Shown here one piece after another: positions 50,949 to 59,161 of a DNA stretch of 64,000 nt (position 1 is the stretch's first letter; each line of letters opens with the position of its first letter). The DNA comes from JASHUC01 sp035523875. GTDB taxonomy: Bacteria; Pseudomonadota; Gammaproteobacteria; Steroidobacterales; Steroidobacteraceae. A program made the position numbers and the translations under genes. Location: NCBI GenBank assembly GCA_035523875.1, contig DATKPY010000048.1:1-64000 (forward strand). The letters are read 5' to 3'. Under the pieces are notes generated by a model. It was not told the DNA's origin, ran no database searches, and worked only from the letters and a program-made list of their open reading frames with translations.

Positions 50949-52577
50949 TTAACCCAGCACCCCGTGCAAGAACCAGCGATGCGGCTTTGGCCGCTCGCGA
51001 AAGATCCACAGGCGCACGCCGCGGACGTCGACGGCGTGATAGTAGTCGCGCGCGACCTCCTCGCCTTCCCACCAGGCGCTCTCGATCCGCTCGGGTCCGC
51101 CGAGCAGGCGCAGCGGCCCGCGCCGGCGCGGCAGGCCGTCGATCTCCGCGAGGATCTGCGGGGCGGGCAGCAGCCACAGCGGATGGCGCCAAGCCGAGTA
51201 CGGTGACGGTGCCGTCGGCCTCACCGCTCCCACCGCCGTCTCATCGAGCGCCGCTCGGTGCGAGGCGGCCTCGGGACGGTGCGTGGCGCGAACCTCGAGG
51301 CCATGCACCGCCTCGGGCCCCAGACGCGCGCGCAGGCGCTCGATCAGATCCGTCGATTGCGCGCGGCCACCGCCGCCGTGCTCGCCCGGCCTCCACAGCG
51401 TCTCCGTCGCGAGCTCCCGCGGCACGAGCGTCGCGGAGCGCAGCTCGCAGGCGCGCACCGGCTCCGGCAGGGCGAGCGCGGCGAGGCGCTCCCCGAGCAA
51501 TGCGGCGAGGCGCTCAGGGTCCGCCGCCGGAGCGGCGAGCCTGAGCACGCAGCGCGTGACCGGCGCCTGGCGATGCCACAGCCGGCACTCGAGTGCGCTG
51601 ATGCCGCACTGGCGCAATTGCAGAAATCGGCCGAGATTCGCGAGAAGCGGCGTGAGCGCGGCGAGCACGGTCTCGTGCTGCTCGAGCTCGTAGGTGAGGC
51701 TGCGTCGCACACGGAATCGCTCGGGTGCGCGAAAGCTCGCGCGTGGATCGAAGCGCCGGCCTACCAGGCGGTCCAGGCAGGCGAGCGAGTCGAGCCCGAA
51801 GCGGCGCGCGAACCCTGCCCGCGGCAAGCGCAGTGCCTCGCCGATCGTGCGTACGCCCGAGCGGGCGAGACGCTCGATGAGCTCCTGCGGCCAGCGCAGC
51901 ACGGCGAGCGGCAACGGGGCGAGCGTCCCCGTGAGCCGCGCCGGCTCGGTGACTTTGAGCGGTGCGGCCCCGCGCGCGAGCGCCGCGAAGCGCGCACCGG
52001 CGAGCGCCGCGAGCGCCGTCGGCGCGAGCGCCCAGTGGGGCTGCGCTCCGGCCGCGCGGCATGCCTCCTCGAAGCGGGCCGCGAGCGGCTCCAGGCCGCC
52101 GAAGAGCTTGAGACTGCCTTTCACCTCGAGCAGCAGGCCATCCGGGGGCGCAAGGCTCACGCGCGAGGTGAAGCGCTGCGCATGCCGTGCAAGATGCTCG
52201 AGCAACGCCCGCTCGCGGCGCAGATCGCGGCCTTTCACCGCAAGCTGCGGCACGAGCGCCATGGCGGCCGTGAGGCTCATCCCCGCTCGCGCTCCGGCGC
52301 GCGCCGCGGCCGCATCGACGGCCACGAGGGGTTGAGTGCGCTCCTCGAGCTGCGCGATGGCGATCGGGGCGGCGGCCGCGGAGGCCCGATTCGAGCCCTG
52401 CCGTGCACCGCTCCGCCAGGCCTCGAGCGGAAGCGCCGCGAAGTGCGCGGCGATCCACAGCTCGCGGGCCTCGAGGCACGGTGCGGTGCCCGGCGGCCGT
52501 GGCAGCGCGCGCGGCAGAGCGCGTGCGGAGTCCGCGGTCTCGGGCGCTTTGCGCTGCAGAGGCACGGGCGCGCGCAT
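50949..52577 (-). CDS. imuB: ImuB, inactive Y-family polymerase of the SOS mutasome
   Basis: The 542-aa Y-family protein lacks the catalytic acidic residues and acts as an adaptor to the beta clamp for ImuC. LWIAAHFAALPLEAW at the N-terminus, VAVDAAAARAGARAGMSLTAA, LEVKGSLKLFGG, RFGLDSLACLDRLVGRRFDP and a C-terminal AWWEGEEVARDYYHAVDVRG match ImuB. It starts three bases after the imuA stop, so it is in one operon with lexA-imuA. The first 35 residues are poorly conserved. Confidence 0.93.
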   Translation of the reverse strand: MRAPVPLQRKAPETADSARALPRALPRPPGTAPCLEARELWIAAHFAALPLEAWRSGARQGSNRASAAAAPIAIAQLEERTQPLVAVDAAAARAGARAGMSLTAAMALVPQLAVKGRDLRRERALLEHLARHAQRFTSRVSLAPPDGLLLEVKGSLKLFGGLEPLAARFEEACRAAGAQPHWALAPTALAALAGARFAALARGAAPLKVTEPARLTGTLAPLPLAVLRWPQELIERLARSGVRTIGEALRLPRAGFARRFGLDSLACLDRLVGRRFDPRASFRAPERFRVRRSLTYELEQHETVLAALTPLLANLGRFLQLRQCGISALECRLWHRQAPVTRCVLRLAAPAADPERLAALLGERLAALALPEPVRACELRSATLVPRELATETLWRPGEHGGGGRAQSTDLIERLRARLGPEAVHGLEVRATHRPEAASHRAALDETAVGAVRPTAPSPYSAWRHPLWLLPAPQILAEIDGLPRRRGPLRLLGGPERIESAWWEGEEVARDYYHAVDVRGVRLWIFRERPKPHRWFLHGVLG

Positions 52578-52580
52578 GGC

Positions 52581-53210
52581 TCACTTGGGCAGAGACTGAA
52601 AAGACACGGTGAGAGGGCTGCGCGGGCCGCCACGGCTCTTGAGAAGCTCGAGGCGCACACCCTCGCTCGCCGGCTGCACCGCCACGCGCAGCACCGCGCA
52701 GGAGGGTTCGCGGAGCGCACGCGGGCCGAGCGTCCTGAAGAGGATCCCGAGCGTGCGGCCGCGCTCCGTCGCGAGCTGCAGGCGGCGCAAGGCCCGCGGC
52801 GGCGCGCGCCGCACCCACGCGAGCGCCACATCGCAAGCGCCCGAGCCGAGCGCCTGCTCGCAGGCCCAGAGCGGCGCTTCGGTGTGCACGATGAGCGATC
52901 GCTCGAGACTCATGCCGTGGGCCGCGAGCGCGGGGGCGAAAAGCTCGAAAGGAGGTGCGATCCACGCGCACCAGCGTGCCGTGGGGCTCTCGCCGAGCGC
53001 TTTGAGCGCGGGCAGGAGCAGCAGGAGCTCCCCGACACCGAGCCGCGGAATCAGCACCTCGATGAGCCCGACACGGGGCCAGCCACCGCCGGGCAAATGC
53101 GCATCGAGGGCGGGGAAGCCCGTCGGCACGCCGTCGCAGCGCGCGCAACTGCGGCCGCGCCAGATCGCGGGATGCTCGAGCAGCGCCGCCAGAGCAGGAT
53201 TGGCAGACAT
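52581..53210 (-). CDS. imuA: ImuA, RecA-like SOS mutagenesis protein
   Basis: The 209-aa product, related to RecA/SulA-like ImuA proteins, begins MSANPALAALLEHPAIWRGR. It has TGFPALDAHLPGGGWPRVGL and the strands RWCAWIAPPFELFAPAL and CDVALAWVRRAPPRALRRL, the standard ImuA layout; there is no full Walker A. The start is 40 bases after the lexA stop. ImuA is needed for ImuB/ImuC-dependent damage mutagenesis. Confidence 0.92.
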   Translation of the reverse strand: MSANPALAALLEHPAIWRGRSCARCDGVPTGFPALDAHLPGGGWPRVGLIEVLIPRLGVGELLLLLPALKALGESPTARWCAWIAPPFELFAPALAAHGMSLERSLIVHTEAPLWACEQALGSGACDVALAWVRRAPPRALRRLQLATERGRTLGILFRTLGPRALREPSCAVLRVAVQPASEGVRLELLKSRGGPRSPLTVSFQSLPK

Positions 53211-53250
53211 CGGAAGCGCTATCCGCCATGAAGCGCCGCGGGCGCAGGCT

Positions 53251-53874
53251 CTAGGTGAGGCCGGTTGCCTTGCCCCGGCGCAGCACCCCAACGACGACAC
53301 CCTCGATGAGCAGCGGCTGCTGCTTCAAGTCCACCCGCAGCGGCTGGAAATCGCTGTTCTCCGGCAGCAGCCACACGATGGAGCCTTCCTGGCGAAAACG
53401 CTTCACGGTGACTTCATTCTCGAGCCGCGCCACCACGATCTGGCGGCTGCGCACCTCGCTGGTACGATGCACCGCGACCAGGTCCCCATCGAGGATCCCG
53501 GCATCCTTCATGCTCATGCCGCTCACCTTCAGGAGATAATGCGGACGGGGCTGGAAGAGCAGCGGATCGATCTGAAAGCGTGCCTCGATGTTCTCCTCCG
53601 CCAGGATGGGCTTGCCCGCCGCGACGCGTCCGATGAGGGGCAGTCCCATCTGCTCGCGAATGGTGTCCTTGAGCTGAATGCCGCGTGAGGTGCCGGGAAC
53701 GAGCGCAATGACACCTTTACGTGCGAGGGCGCGCAGGTGCTCCTCGGCGGCATTGGCCGACCTGAAGCCGAGCTCCCGGGCGATCTCCGCCCGTGTGGGC
53801 GGCATGCCGGTCTCGGCGATGAAGCGCTGGACAAGCCGCAGGATCTGAGTCTGGCGCGGAGTCAGGTCTGACAT
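53251..53874 (-). CDS. lexA: LexA repressor
   Basis: The 207-aa product has an N-terminal winged HTH (LTPRQTQILRLVQRFIAETG, ELGFRSANAAEEHLRALARK) and the S24 autoprotease domain. The cleavage site is Ala86-Gly87 (GRVAAGKPI), with catalytic Ser121 (SGMSMKDAG) and Lys158 (EVTVKRF). Two LexA boxes lie 16 to 50 bases upstream, so it is autoregulated. It heads the lexA-imuA-imuB operon. Confidence 0.97.
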   Translation of the reverse strand: MSDLTPRQTQILRLVQRFIAETGMPPTRAEIARELGFRSANAAEEHLRALARKGVIALVPGTSRGIQLKDTIREQMGLPLIGRVAAGKPILAEENIEARFQIDPLLFQPRPHYLLKVSGMSMKDAGILDGDLVAVHRTSEVRSRQIVVARLENEVTVKRFRQEGSIVWLLPENSDFQPLRVDLKQQPLLIEGVVVGVLRRGKATGLT

Positions 53875-53889
53875 AGTGGCCGTACTGAT

Positions 53890-53905
53890 CTGACTATTTA
53901 TACAG
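53890..53905. promoter_or_regulatory. LexA box 1
   Basis: CTGACTATTTATACAG matches the gammaproteobacterial SOS box CTGT-N8-ACAG at all but one of the eight outer positions, with an AT-rich centre. It starts 16 bases upstream of the lexA ATG. Confidence 0.85.
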
Positions 53906-53908
53906 GTA

Positions 53909-53924
53909 CTGTGATTATATCCAG
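53909..53924. promoter_or_regulatory. LexA box 2, overlapping the start of the divergent FAD gene
   Basis: CTGTGATTATATCCAG is a second near-match to CTGT-N8-ACAG (one mismatch), with its centre 19 bases from that of box 1. It contains the GTG proposed as start codon of the divergent oxidoreductase gene (53911). Tandem boxes are common at lexA. Confidence 0.7.
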
Positions 53925-55566
53925 ATCGCGAGCGGGTGCAAGCCGCTACGATGCCGTCATCGTCGGGGCCGGCCACAACGGCCTCACCTGCGCCTGCTAT
54001 CTCGCGCGGGCGGGGCTCACCGTCGCGGTGCTCGAGCGGCGCGAGGTGGTCGGCGGAGCGGCCGTCACGGAGGAGTTCCACCCCGGATTCCGCAACTCCA
54101 CGGCGAGCTACACGGTGAGTCTGCTCAACCCGAAGGTGCAGCGCGACCTGCGCCTCGCCGAGCACGGCCTGACCATCGTCGAGCGGCCGATGCAAAATTT
54201 CCTGCCTCTGCCCGACGGGAGCGCCTTCTGTGCCGGTCCCACGCTCGCCGACACGCTCGTGGCAGTGCAGCAGCGATGCCCCGGCGACGCCGAGCGACTG
54301 CCCGCCTTCTACGCGATGCTCGAGCGCGTCGTTGAATATCTGCGCACGCTGCTGCTCAAGACGCCTCCGGCGAGCCTCAAGGGGCTCAACGATCTGTGGA
54401 GCCTCATCACCCTCGGACGGGATCTCCGCCGCCTGCCCGCGCAGACACAACGCGAGATCCACGAGCTCCTCACCCGCAGCGCCGGCGACGTGCTCGACGG
54501 CTGGTTCGCGTGCGATGCGCTGAAGGCCCTGCACGGGTTCGATGCGGTGGTCGGCGCCTACCAGAGCCCCTACACCCCGACGAGCGCCTACGTGCTCTTG
54601 CATCACGCATTCGGTGAGGTGAACGGCAAGCGCGGCGTGTGGGGCCACGCGCTCGGCGGCATGGGCTCAATCACGCAGGCGATGGCCCGGGAGGCGGTGC
54701 GACTCGGCGTGCGGATCGAGACGGGCGCGCCGGTCGCCGCGATCCTCACCGAGAGCGCACCCGGCGGCGCTGCCCGCGTGTCGGGCGTGCAGCTTGCCGA
54801 CGGGCGGGCGCTCGCAACGCGCATCGTCGCCGCGAACGTCGATCCGAAGACGCTGTTCCTGCGGCTGCTCGATGCGCGCGTGCTGCCCGCCGAGTTCCGC
54901 GCGCGCATCGAGCATTATCGCTGCGAGTCCGCAACTTTCCGCATGAATGTCGCTCTAACCGAACTGCCACGCTTTGATGCGTTGCTCCATGATGGTGCTC
55001 ATCACGCCTCCGGAATCATCATCGCGCCCTCGCTCGGCTACGAGGACCGCGCCTACCTCGATGCCCGCGCTGCGGGATGGTCGCGCGCTCCGATCATCGA
55101 GATGCTCATTCCGAGCACGCTCGACCCGACGCTCGCTCCCCCGGGAGCGCACGTGGCGAGCCTGTTCTGCCAGCATTTTGCGTATGCTCTGCCGGACGGG
55201 CGCGACTGGAGCGCCGCGCGTGAGAGTGCCGCCGATCAGATCATCGACACGGTCGCAGCTTACGCACCGAACTTCCGCCGCAGCATCCTCGCGCGGCTCG
55301 TTCTCTCACCGCGCGACCTGGAAGAGCGCTTCGCGCTTCCGCGCGGGGACATTTTTCACGGTGCGCTCGGTCTCGACCAGCTGTGGGCCGCGCGCCCCGC
55401 GCTCGGCTTCGGCGACTACCGCACCCCCATCGCGGGGCTTTACCTGTGCGGATCGGGGAGCCATCCGGGTGGCGGTGTGACCGGGGTGCCTGGCCACAAT
55501 GCGGCACGCGAAGTGCTACGTGATGGTCGTGCGGGGCGCAAGCTCGGCTCGCGCGCGCATGGATAG
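53911..55566 (+). CDS. FAD-dependent oxidoreductase of the phytoene desaturase/PYROXD2 family
   Basis: The 551-aa flavoprotein begins with a Rossmann FAD site (YDAVIVGAGHNGLTCACYLA, then VAVLERREVVGGAAVTEE). It ends with the C-terminal FAD segment IAGLYLCGSGSHPGGGVTGV. WGHALGGMGSITQAMAREA and the loop GPTLADTLVAVQQ fit the PYROXD2-like group rather than true carotenoid desaturases. The substrate is unknown. GTG 53911 is the only upstream start close to the Rossmann strand; it lies inside LexA box 2, so SOS control is possible. Confidence 0.87.
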   Translation: MIISRSRAGASRYDAVIVGAGHNGLTCACYLARAGLTVAVLERREVVGGAAVTEEFHPGFRNSTASYTVSLLNPKVQRDLRLAEHGLTIVERPMQNFLPLPDGSAFCAGPTLADTLVAVQQRCPGDAERLPAFYAMLERVVEYLRTLLLKTPPASLKGLNDLWSLITLGRDLRRLPAQTQREIHELLTRSAGDVLDGWFACDALKALHGFDAVVGAYQSPYTPTSAYVLLHHAFGEVNGKRGVWGHALGGMGSITQAMAREAVRLGVRIETGAPVAAILTESAPGGAARVSGVQLADGRALATRIVAANVDPKTLFLRLLDARVLPAEFRARIEHYRCESATFRMNVALTELPRFDALLHDGAHHASGIIIAPSLGYEDRAYLDARAAGWSRAPIIEMLIPSTLDPTLAPPGAHVASLFCQHFAYALPDGRDWSAARESAADQIIDTVAAYAPNFRRSILARLVLSPRDLEERFALPRGDIFHGALGLDQLWAARPALGFGDYRTPIAGLYLCGSGSHPGGGVTGVPGHNAAREVLRDGRAGRKLGSRAHG

Positions 55567-55797
55567 ATACACGATACGGTTCTATCGCGGCGTGCCGCTC
55601 TGCTCGATGCTTGGGCGTCTGTCGCCATGTACCGACGATTTGCGGGCAAAATGGATGTCAACAGTTGCATTCTGCGGCCAAATTTGCTGCCATTGCGCCG
55701 CTTGCGAAGACTGTGGCGAAAGCTCTACGCTTGCCCCCTTCGCATTTTGCCCGGGTTTAGGGACTCCCGAATCAACAACCCAGAAGGGGACGTTTGT

Positions 55798-56112
55798 ATG
55801 AAGAGCGCGATCATCATGAAAGTGGCTGCCGTGGCGCTGGTCGTCGGCCTCGCAGGCTGCCAGGACCTCAAACCACTGCAATCGGACATTGCCGACCTCA
55901 AAGCGCAGGTGACGAAGCTGCAGGCTGACGTGCAGGCAGCGAAGTCCTCGGCCGATTCGGCTGCGGCCTCCGCCCAGTCGGCGAGCCAGGCGGCGAGCGG
56001 TGCGCAGAGCACGGCCAATCAGGCGCTGGCTGCCGCGCAGGCCGCGCAGTCGGCAGTTGATGCGACCAACGAGAAGCTCGACCGCATGTTCAAGCGGTCG
56101 GTCTCGAAGTAA
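55798..56112 (+). CDS. Small alanine-zipper outer-membrane lipoprotein (Lpp/OprI-like)
   Basis: The 104-aa product has a lipoprotein signal (MKSAIIMKVAAVALVVGLAGC, lipobox LAGC with Cys21). A coiled coil of DLKPLQSDIADLKAQVTKLQ type follows, then Ala-rich heptads (AQSASQAASGAQSTANQALA), ending KRSVSK. This is the alanine-zipper lipoprotein layout; a C-terminal Lys, as used for murein linkage in Lpp, is present. The codons upstream of ATG 55798 do not look coding. Confidence 0.88.
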   Translation: MKSAIIMKVAAVALVVGLAGCQDLKPLQSDIADLKAQVTKLQADVQAAKSSADSAAASAQSASQAASGAQSTANQALAAAQAAQSAVDATNEKLDRMFKRSVSK

Positions 56113-56140
56113 GAGCGCTTCCGCTCCGAAGTGAGGTTGC

Positions 56141-56168
56141 AGAGCGCCGCGCCGCTGCGCGGCGCTCT
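56141..56168 (+). terminator. Strong hairpin after the alanine-zipper lipoprotein
   Basis: AGAGCGCCGCG pairs perfectly with CGCGGCGCTCT around the six-base loop CCGCTG, 28 bases after the lipoprotein stop. No T-run follows, so it may stabilise the mRNA 3' end rather than terminate by itself. Confidence 0.6.
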
Positions 56169-56177
56169 GTGACAGCG

Positions 56178-56210
56178 GGCCGCGCGGCAAGCGCGCGGCC
56201 TATTCTTCTC
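56178..56210 (+). terminator. Rho-independent-like terminator
   Basis: GGCCGCGCG and CGCGCGGCC form a nine-pair stem with a five-base loop (56178-56200), followed by TATTCTTCTC. It lies between the lipoprotein gene and the convergent fabH gene, the expected place for a terminator. Confidence 0.65.
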
Positions 56211-56235
56211 GCCGCCCTGCGCATCGCGCGGGGGT

Positions 56236-57207
56236 CTAGTAGCGAACGAGCGCGGCGCCCCACGTGACGCCCGCTCCAAAGGCCTCCAAGAGCAGCAGGT
56301 CCCCGTGCCGAATGCGCCCGTCGCGCACGCCCACGTCGAGTGCGAGCGGCACGGAGGCGGTCGAGGTGTTGCCGTGATCCTGCACGGTCACGATCACCCG
56401 CTCCATCGGTAGCTCGAGCTTGCGTGCGGTCGCCTGAATGATGCGCAGGTTGGCCTGGTGGGGCACGAGCCAGTCGATCGCCGTGCGCGCGAGCCCGTTC
56501 GCCGCGAGTGCCTCGTCCACCACCTTGCCGAGATTCGTGACGGCGACCTTGAACACCTCGTTCCCGCTCATCCGGATCGCGCGCTTGGGCGCCGGTGCAA
56601 ATGCCGGCGTGTCGCGCGCGATGCCCCCGGGGCAATAGAGCATGTCCTTGTAGTTGCCGTCGGCGTGCAGGTGGGTGGAGATGATCCCCGGCGCCTCGGC
56701 GGGCCGCAGCACCACCGCGCCCGCGCCGTCGGCGAACAGCACCGCCGTCGAGCGGTCGGTCCAGTCGGTCACCCGCGAGAGCGTCTCCGCTCCCACCACG
56801 AGCGCACAGTGCGCTTCGCCCGCACGCACGAATTTATCGGCGACGGCGAGCGCGTACATGAAGCCGCTGCAGGCGGTCTCGAGGCTGAACGCCGGTCCGC
56901 CGGGACGGCAGCCGAGCCGCTCCTGCAGCAGCACGCCGCAGTTGGGAAAGATGAAATCGGGCGTCGAGGTGCCGAAGACGATGAAGTCGATCTCTCCCGC
57001 GCGCACGCCGGCCGCCTCGATCGCGGCGCGCGCGGCCGGCTCGGCCAGATCGACCGTCGTCTGCCGGTCCGCGGCGATGTGGCGTCGCTCGATACCGGTA
57101 CGCTCGCGAATCCATTCGTTCGACGTATCCATCATGCGCTCGAGATCGAAGTTCGTGAGGATGCGCTCGGGCAGATATCCCCCCGTTCCCACGATTTGCG
57201 AATACAT
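56236..57207 (-). CDS. fabH: 3-Oxoacyl-ACP synthase III FabH
   Basis: The 323-aa thiolase-fold enzyme condenses acetyl-CoA with malonyl-ACP to start fatty acid synthesis. Cys113 (LETACSGFMYAL), the His of WLVPHQANLRI and the Asn of QDHGNTSTASVPLAL form the Cys-His-Asn triad. It starts at ATG 57207 (AGAGG upstream), ten bases after the plsX stop. The genes usually following (fabD, fabG, acpP) are absent; a convergent lipoprotein gene follows instead. Confidence 0.96.
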   Translation of the reverse strand: MYSQIVGTGGYLPERILTNFDLERMMDTSNEWIRERTGIERRHIAADRQTTVDLAEPAARAAIEAAGVRAGEIDFIVFGTSTPDFIFPNCGVLLQERLGCRPGGPAFSLETACSGFMYALAVADKFVRAGEAHCALVVGAETLSRVTDWTDRSTAVLFADGAGAVVLRPAEAPGIISTHLHADGNYKDMLYCPGGIARDTPAFAPAPKRAIRMSGNEVFKVAVTNLGKVVDEALAANGLARTAIDWLVPHQANLRIIQATARKLELPMERVIVTVQDHGNTSTASVPLALDVGVRDGRIRHGDLLLLEAFGAGVTWGAALVRY

Positions 57208-57216
57208 CGACACCTC

Positions 57217-58212
57217 TCAGGCTTGCAGCGCCTGTGCAATGTGCATCGTGAGCCCCCCGCGAGCGGCGCGCGCCGCGAGCTCCACCGCGCGCGAGAACGC
57301 GAGCGCGTCGGCGCGGCCGTGGCTTTTTACCACGAGCCCGCTCAAGCCCACCATGAGCGCGCCGTTGTAGCGGCGCGGATCGAGTCCGCTCGCGAGACGG
57401 CGCAGTACCGGGCGCGCGATCAAGCCGGAGAGGCGATCGCGCAGCGAGGAGGTGAACTCCCTGCGCGTGCGCTCGGCGATCAGCCGTGCGAGACCTTCCA
57501 TCGTCTTCAGCGCGACGTTGCCCGTGAAGCCGTCCGTCACGACCACGTCGACCTCGCCGGAGAAGATGTCGTCGCCCTCGACGAAGCCTAAGTAGTTGAG
57601 ATCGGGCGCCTGCGCGATGAGTCCGTGCGCCGCCTGCACCACCTCGTGCCCCTTGATGTCCTCCTCGCCCACGTTGAGCAGGCCCACGCGCGGGGACTCG
57701 ATGCCGTGCAGATCGCGCGCGACGACCGACCCCATCTGCGCGAACTGCTTGAGCTGCAGCGCGCTCGCGCGCGTGTTCGCGCCGAGGTCGAGCATGTGAG
57801 TGTGCCCCTTCGAGGAGGGGATGGCCGAGATGATCGCCGCGCGCTCGACCGCCGCGACGGTCTTCAGAACGAAGTGCGAGATCGCCGTGAGCGCACCGGT
57901 GTTGCCGGCGCTCACACATGCCGCCGCGCGGCCCTCCTTGACGAGATTCACCGCGATGCGCATCGAGGAGTCGCGGCCGCGGCGCACCGCCGCGCGCGGC
58001 GCCTGGTCCATGCTGATCACCTGGGAGGCGGGCAGAATCTCGGCACGCTGCTTGAGTGAGGCGGGCAGCTCATCGAGGCCGGGGGCGATCTCCTCGGCCT
58101 TGCCCACGAGCAGCTCGTGCAGGGTCTCATCGGCGCGCAACGCGCGAAGGGCCCCAGCCAGGCGCTCGCGCGGCACACGATCGCCGCTCATCACATCGAT
58201 CGCGATTCTCAA
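57217..58212 (-). CDS. plsX: Phosphate acyltransferase PlsX
   Basis: The 331-aa product makes acyl-phosphate from acyl-ACP for phospholipid synthesis. Recognised segments are VSAGNTGALTAISHFVLKT, ALIPSSKGHTHMLDLGAN-like, VGLLNVGEEDIKGHE and VVVTDGFTGNVALKTMEGLA. The N-terminal motif, usually D-x-M-G-G-D-x-x-P, reads DVMSGDRVP. It starts with TTG at 58212, which places the motif at the family position. Gene order yceD-rpmF-plsX-fabH is standard. Confidence 0.94.
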   Translation of the reverse strand: MRIAIDVMSGDRVPRERLAGALRALRADETLHELLVGKAEEIAPGLDELPASLKQRAEILPASQVISMDQAPRAAVRRGRDSSMRIAVNLVKEGRAAACVSAGNTGALTAISHFVLKTVAAVERAAIISAIPSSKGHTHMLDLGANTRASALQLKQFAQMGSVVARDLHGIESPRVGLLNVGEEDIKGHEVVQAAHGLIAQAPDLNYLGFVEGDDIFSGEVDVVVTDGFTGNVALKTMEGLARLIAERTRREFTSSLRDRLSGLIARPVLRRLASGLDPRRYNGALMVGLSGLVVKSHGRADALAFSRAVELAARAARGGLTMHIAQALQA

Positions 58213-58271
58213 GATGCAAGCGTACGACCTGCGGGGCGCGCCACGATGGGCCCGCGCGAGCGGCGCAGGCC

Positions 58272-58466
58272 CTATTCCTCCCCTTCGGCCTCGGCGGGCT
58301 TCTCGATCACGCGGCGGCCGCGATAGAAGCCGTCGGGGGTGATGCGGTGGCGCAGGTGGGTCTCACCGGATTGAGGGTCGATCGACAGCGCGGGCTTGGG
58401 TAAGCCATCGTGTGAGCGGTGCATCCCCCGGCGTGAGGGCGTCTTGCGGCTTTTTTGAACGGCCAT
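58272..58466 (-). CDS. rpmF: Ribosomal protein bL32
   Basis: The 64-aa protein starts MAVQKSRKTPSRRGMHRSHD, diagnostic of bL32, and ends with a longer acidic tail (EKPAEAEGEE). The Cys residues of the zinc-binding L32 form are absent. It sits between yceD and plsX. Confidence 0.96.
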   Translation of the reverse strand: MAVQKSRKTPSRRGMHRSHDGLPKPALSIDPQSGETHLRHRITPDGFYRGRRVIEKPAEAEGEE

Positions 58467-58530
58467 GATCGGTGTTCCAGTATGAGGGGGCATGCGCCCC
58501 GGAATTGCTCGGATGCTGCTCGTGCAGCGC

Positions 58531-59058
58531 CTATCTCGTCTTCTTCATCAACTCATCGAGCCCGGCAAACGGGCGGTGATGCTCCGCCTGCGCGGCGCGC
58601 GCGCCGGCAGGCTCGACGTTGCGCACCGACCGCGCCCCCGTGCAGCCTCCCGGGGCATGCCGCGGCACGATGGGCAGGACGAGCAGCAGCTCTTCCTCCG
58701 CGAGATCGCGCACGCTGATGCGGTGCTCGGGCGCGAGGATCGTCTCGAGGTCCCCGGGCAAGCGCTCGGCTTGCGCGGCGTTCGCCACCAACACCACCGC
58801 TCCGCGCGATTCGATCGGCCAGTCGAGCGGTGCGAGGCAGCGCTGGCAGGTGAGCGGCACCTGCGCCGCGATGCGCACATCCGCGACCACCCGACCCTCG
58901 GTCCGCGCGAAGCGTACCGAGCCCACCACCTCGCCCGCGGGGCGGGCGAGCTGCCCCCGAAGGCGCGGCAAGTCCGCAAGCGGAATCGCGAAGGCGAATT
59001 CCGCACCCGCATCGGCGAGCGGGTCGATCTCATGCGGCTTCGACCAGTCCTCCGGCAT
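58531..59058 (-). CDS. yceD: YceD/DUF177 family protein
   Basis: The 175-aa product starts MPEDWSKPHEIDPLADAG and contains CQRCLAPLDWPIE and a C-terminal segment near EEELLLVLPIVPRHAPGGC, the DUF177 pattern. These proteins are linked to 23S rRNA accumulation and always lie next to rpmF, as here. ATG 59058 is preferred because the 44 codons upstream are in the yceD-maf intergenic region. Confidence 0.9.
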   Translation of the reverse strand: MPEDWSKPHEIDPLADAGAEFAFAIPLADLPRLRGQLARPAGEVVGSVRFARTEGRVVADVRIAAQVPLTCQRCLAPLDWPIESRGAVVLVANAAQAERLPGDLETILAPEHRISVRDLAEEELLLVLPIVPRHAPGGCTGARSVRNVEPAGARAAQAEHHRPFAGLDELMKKTR

Positions 59059-59161
59059 GGGGCGCGTATGATAGGTATCGACCCCGACCAAGTCAAAGCG
59101 CCGCGTCGAACTTAAGCTCTTGTTTCGCGTGGGTGAATTACCCCTCTCAGGACGACCGCCC

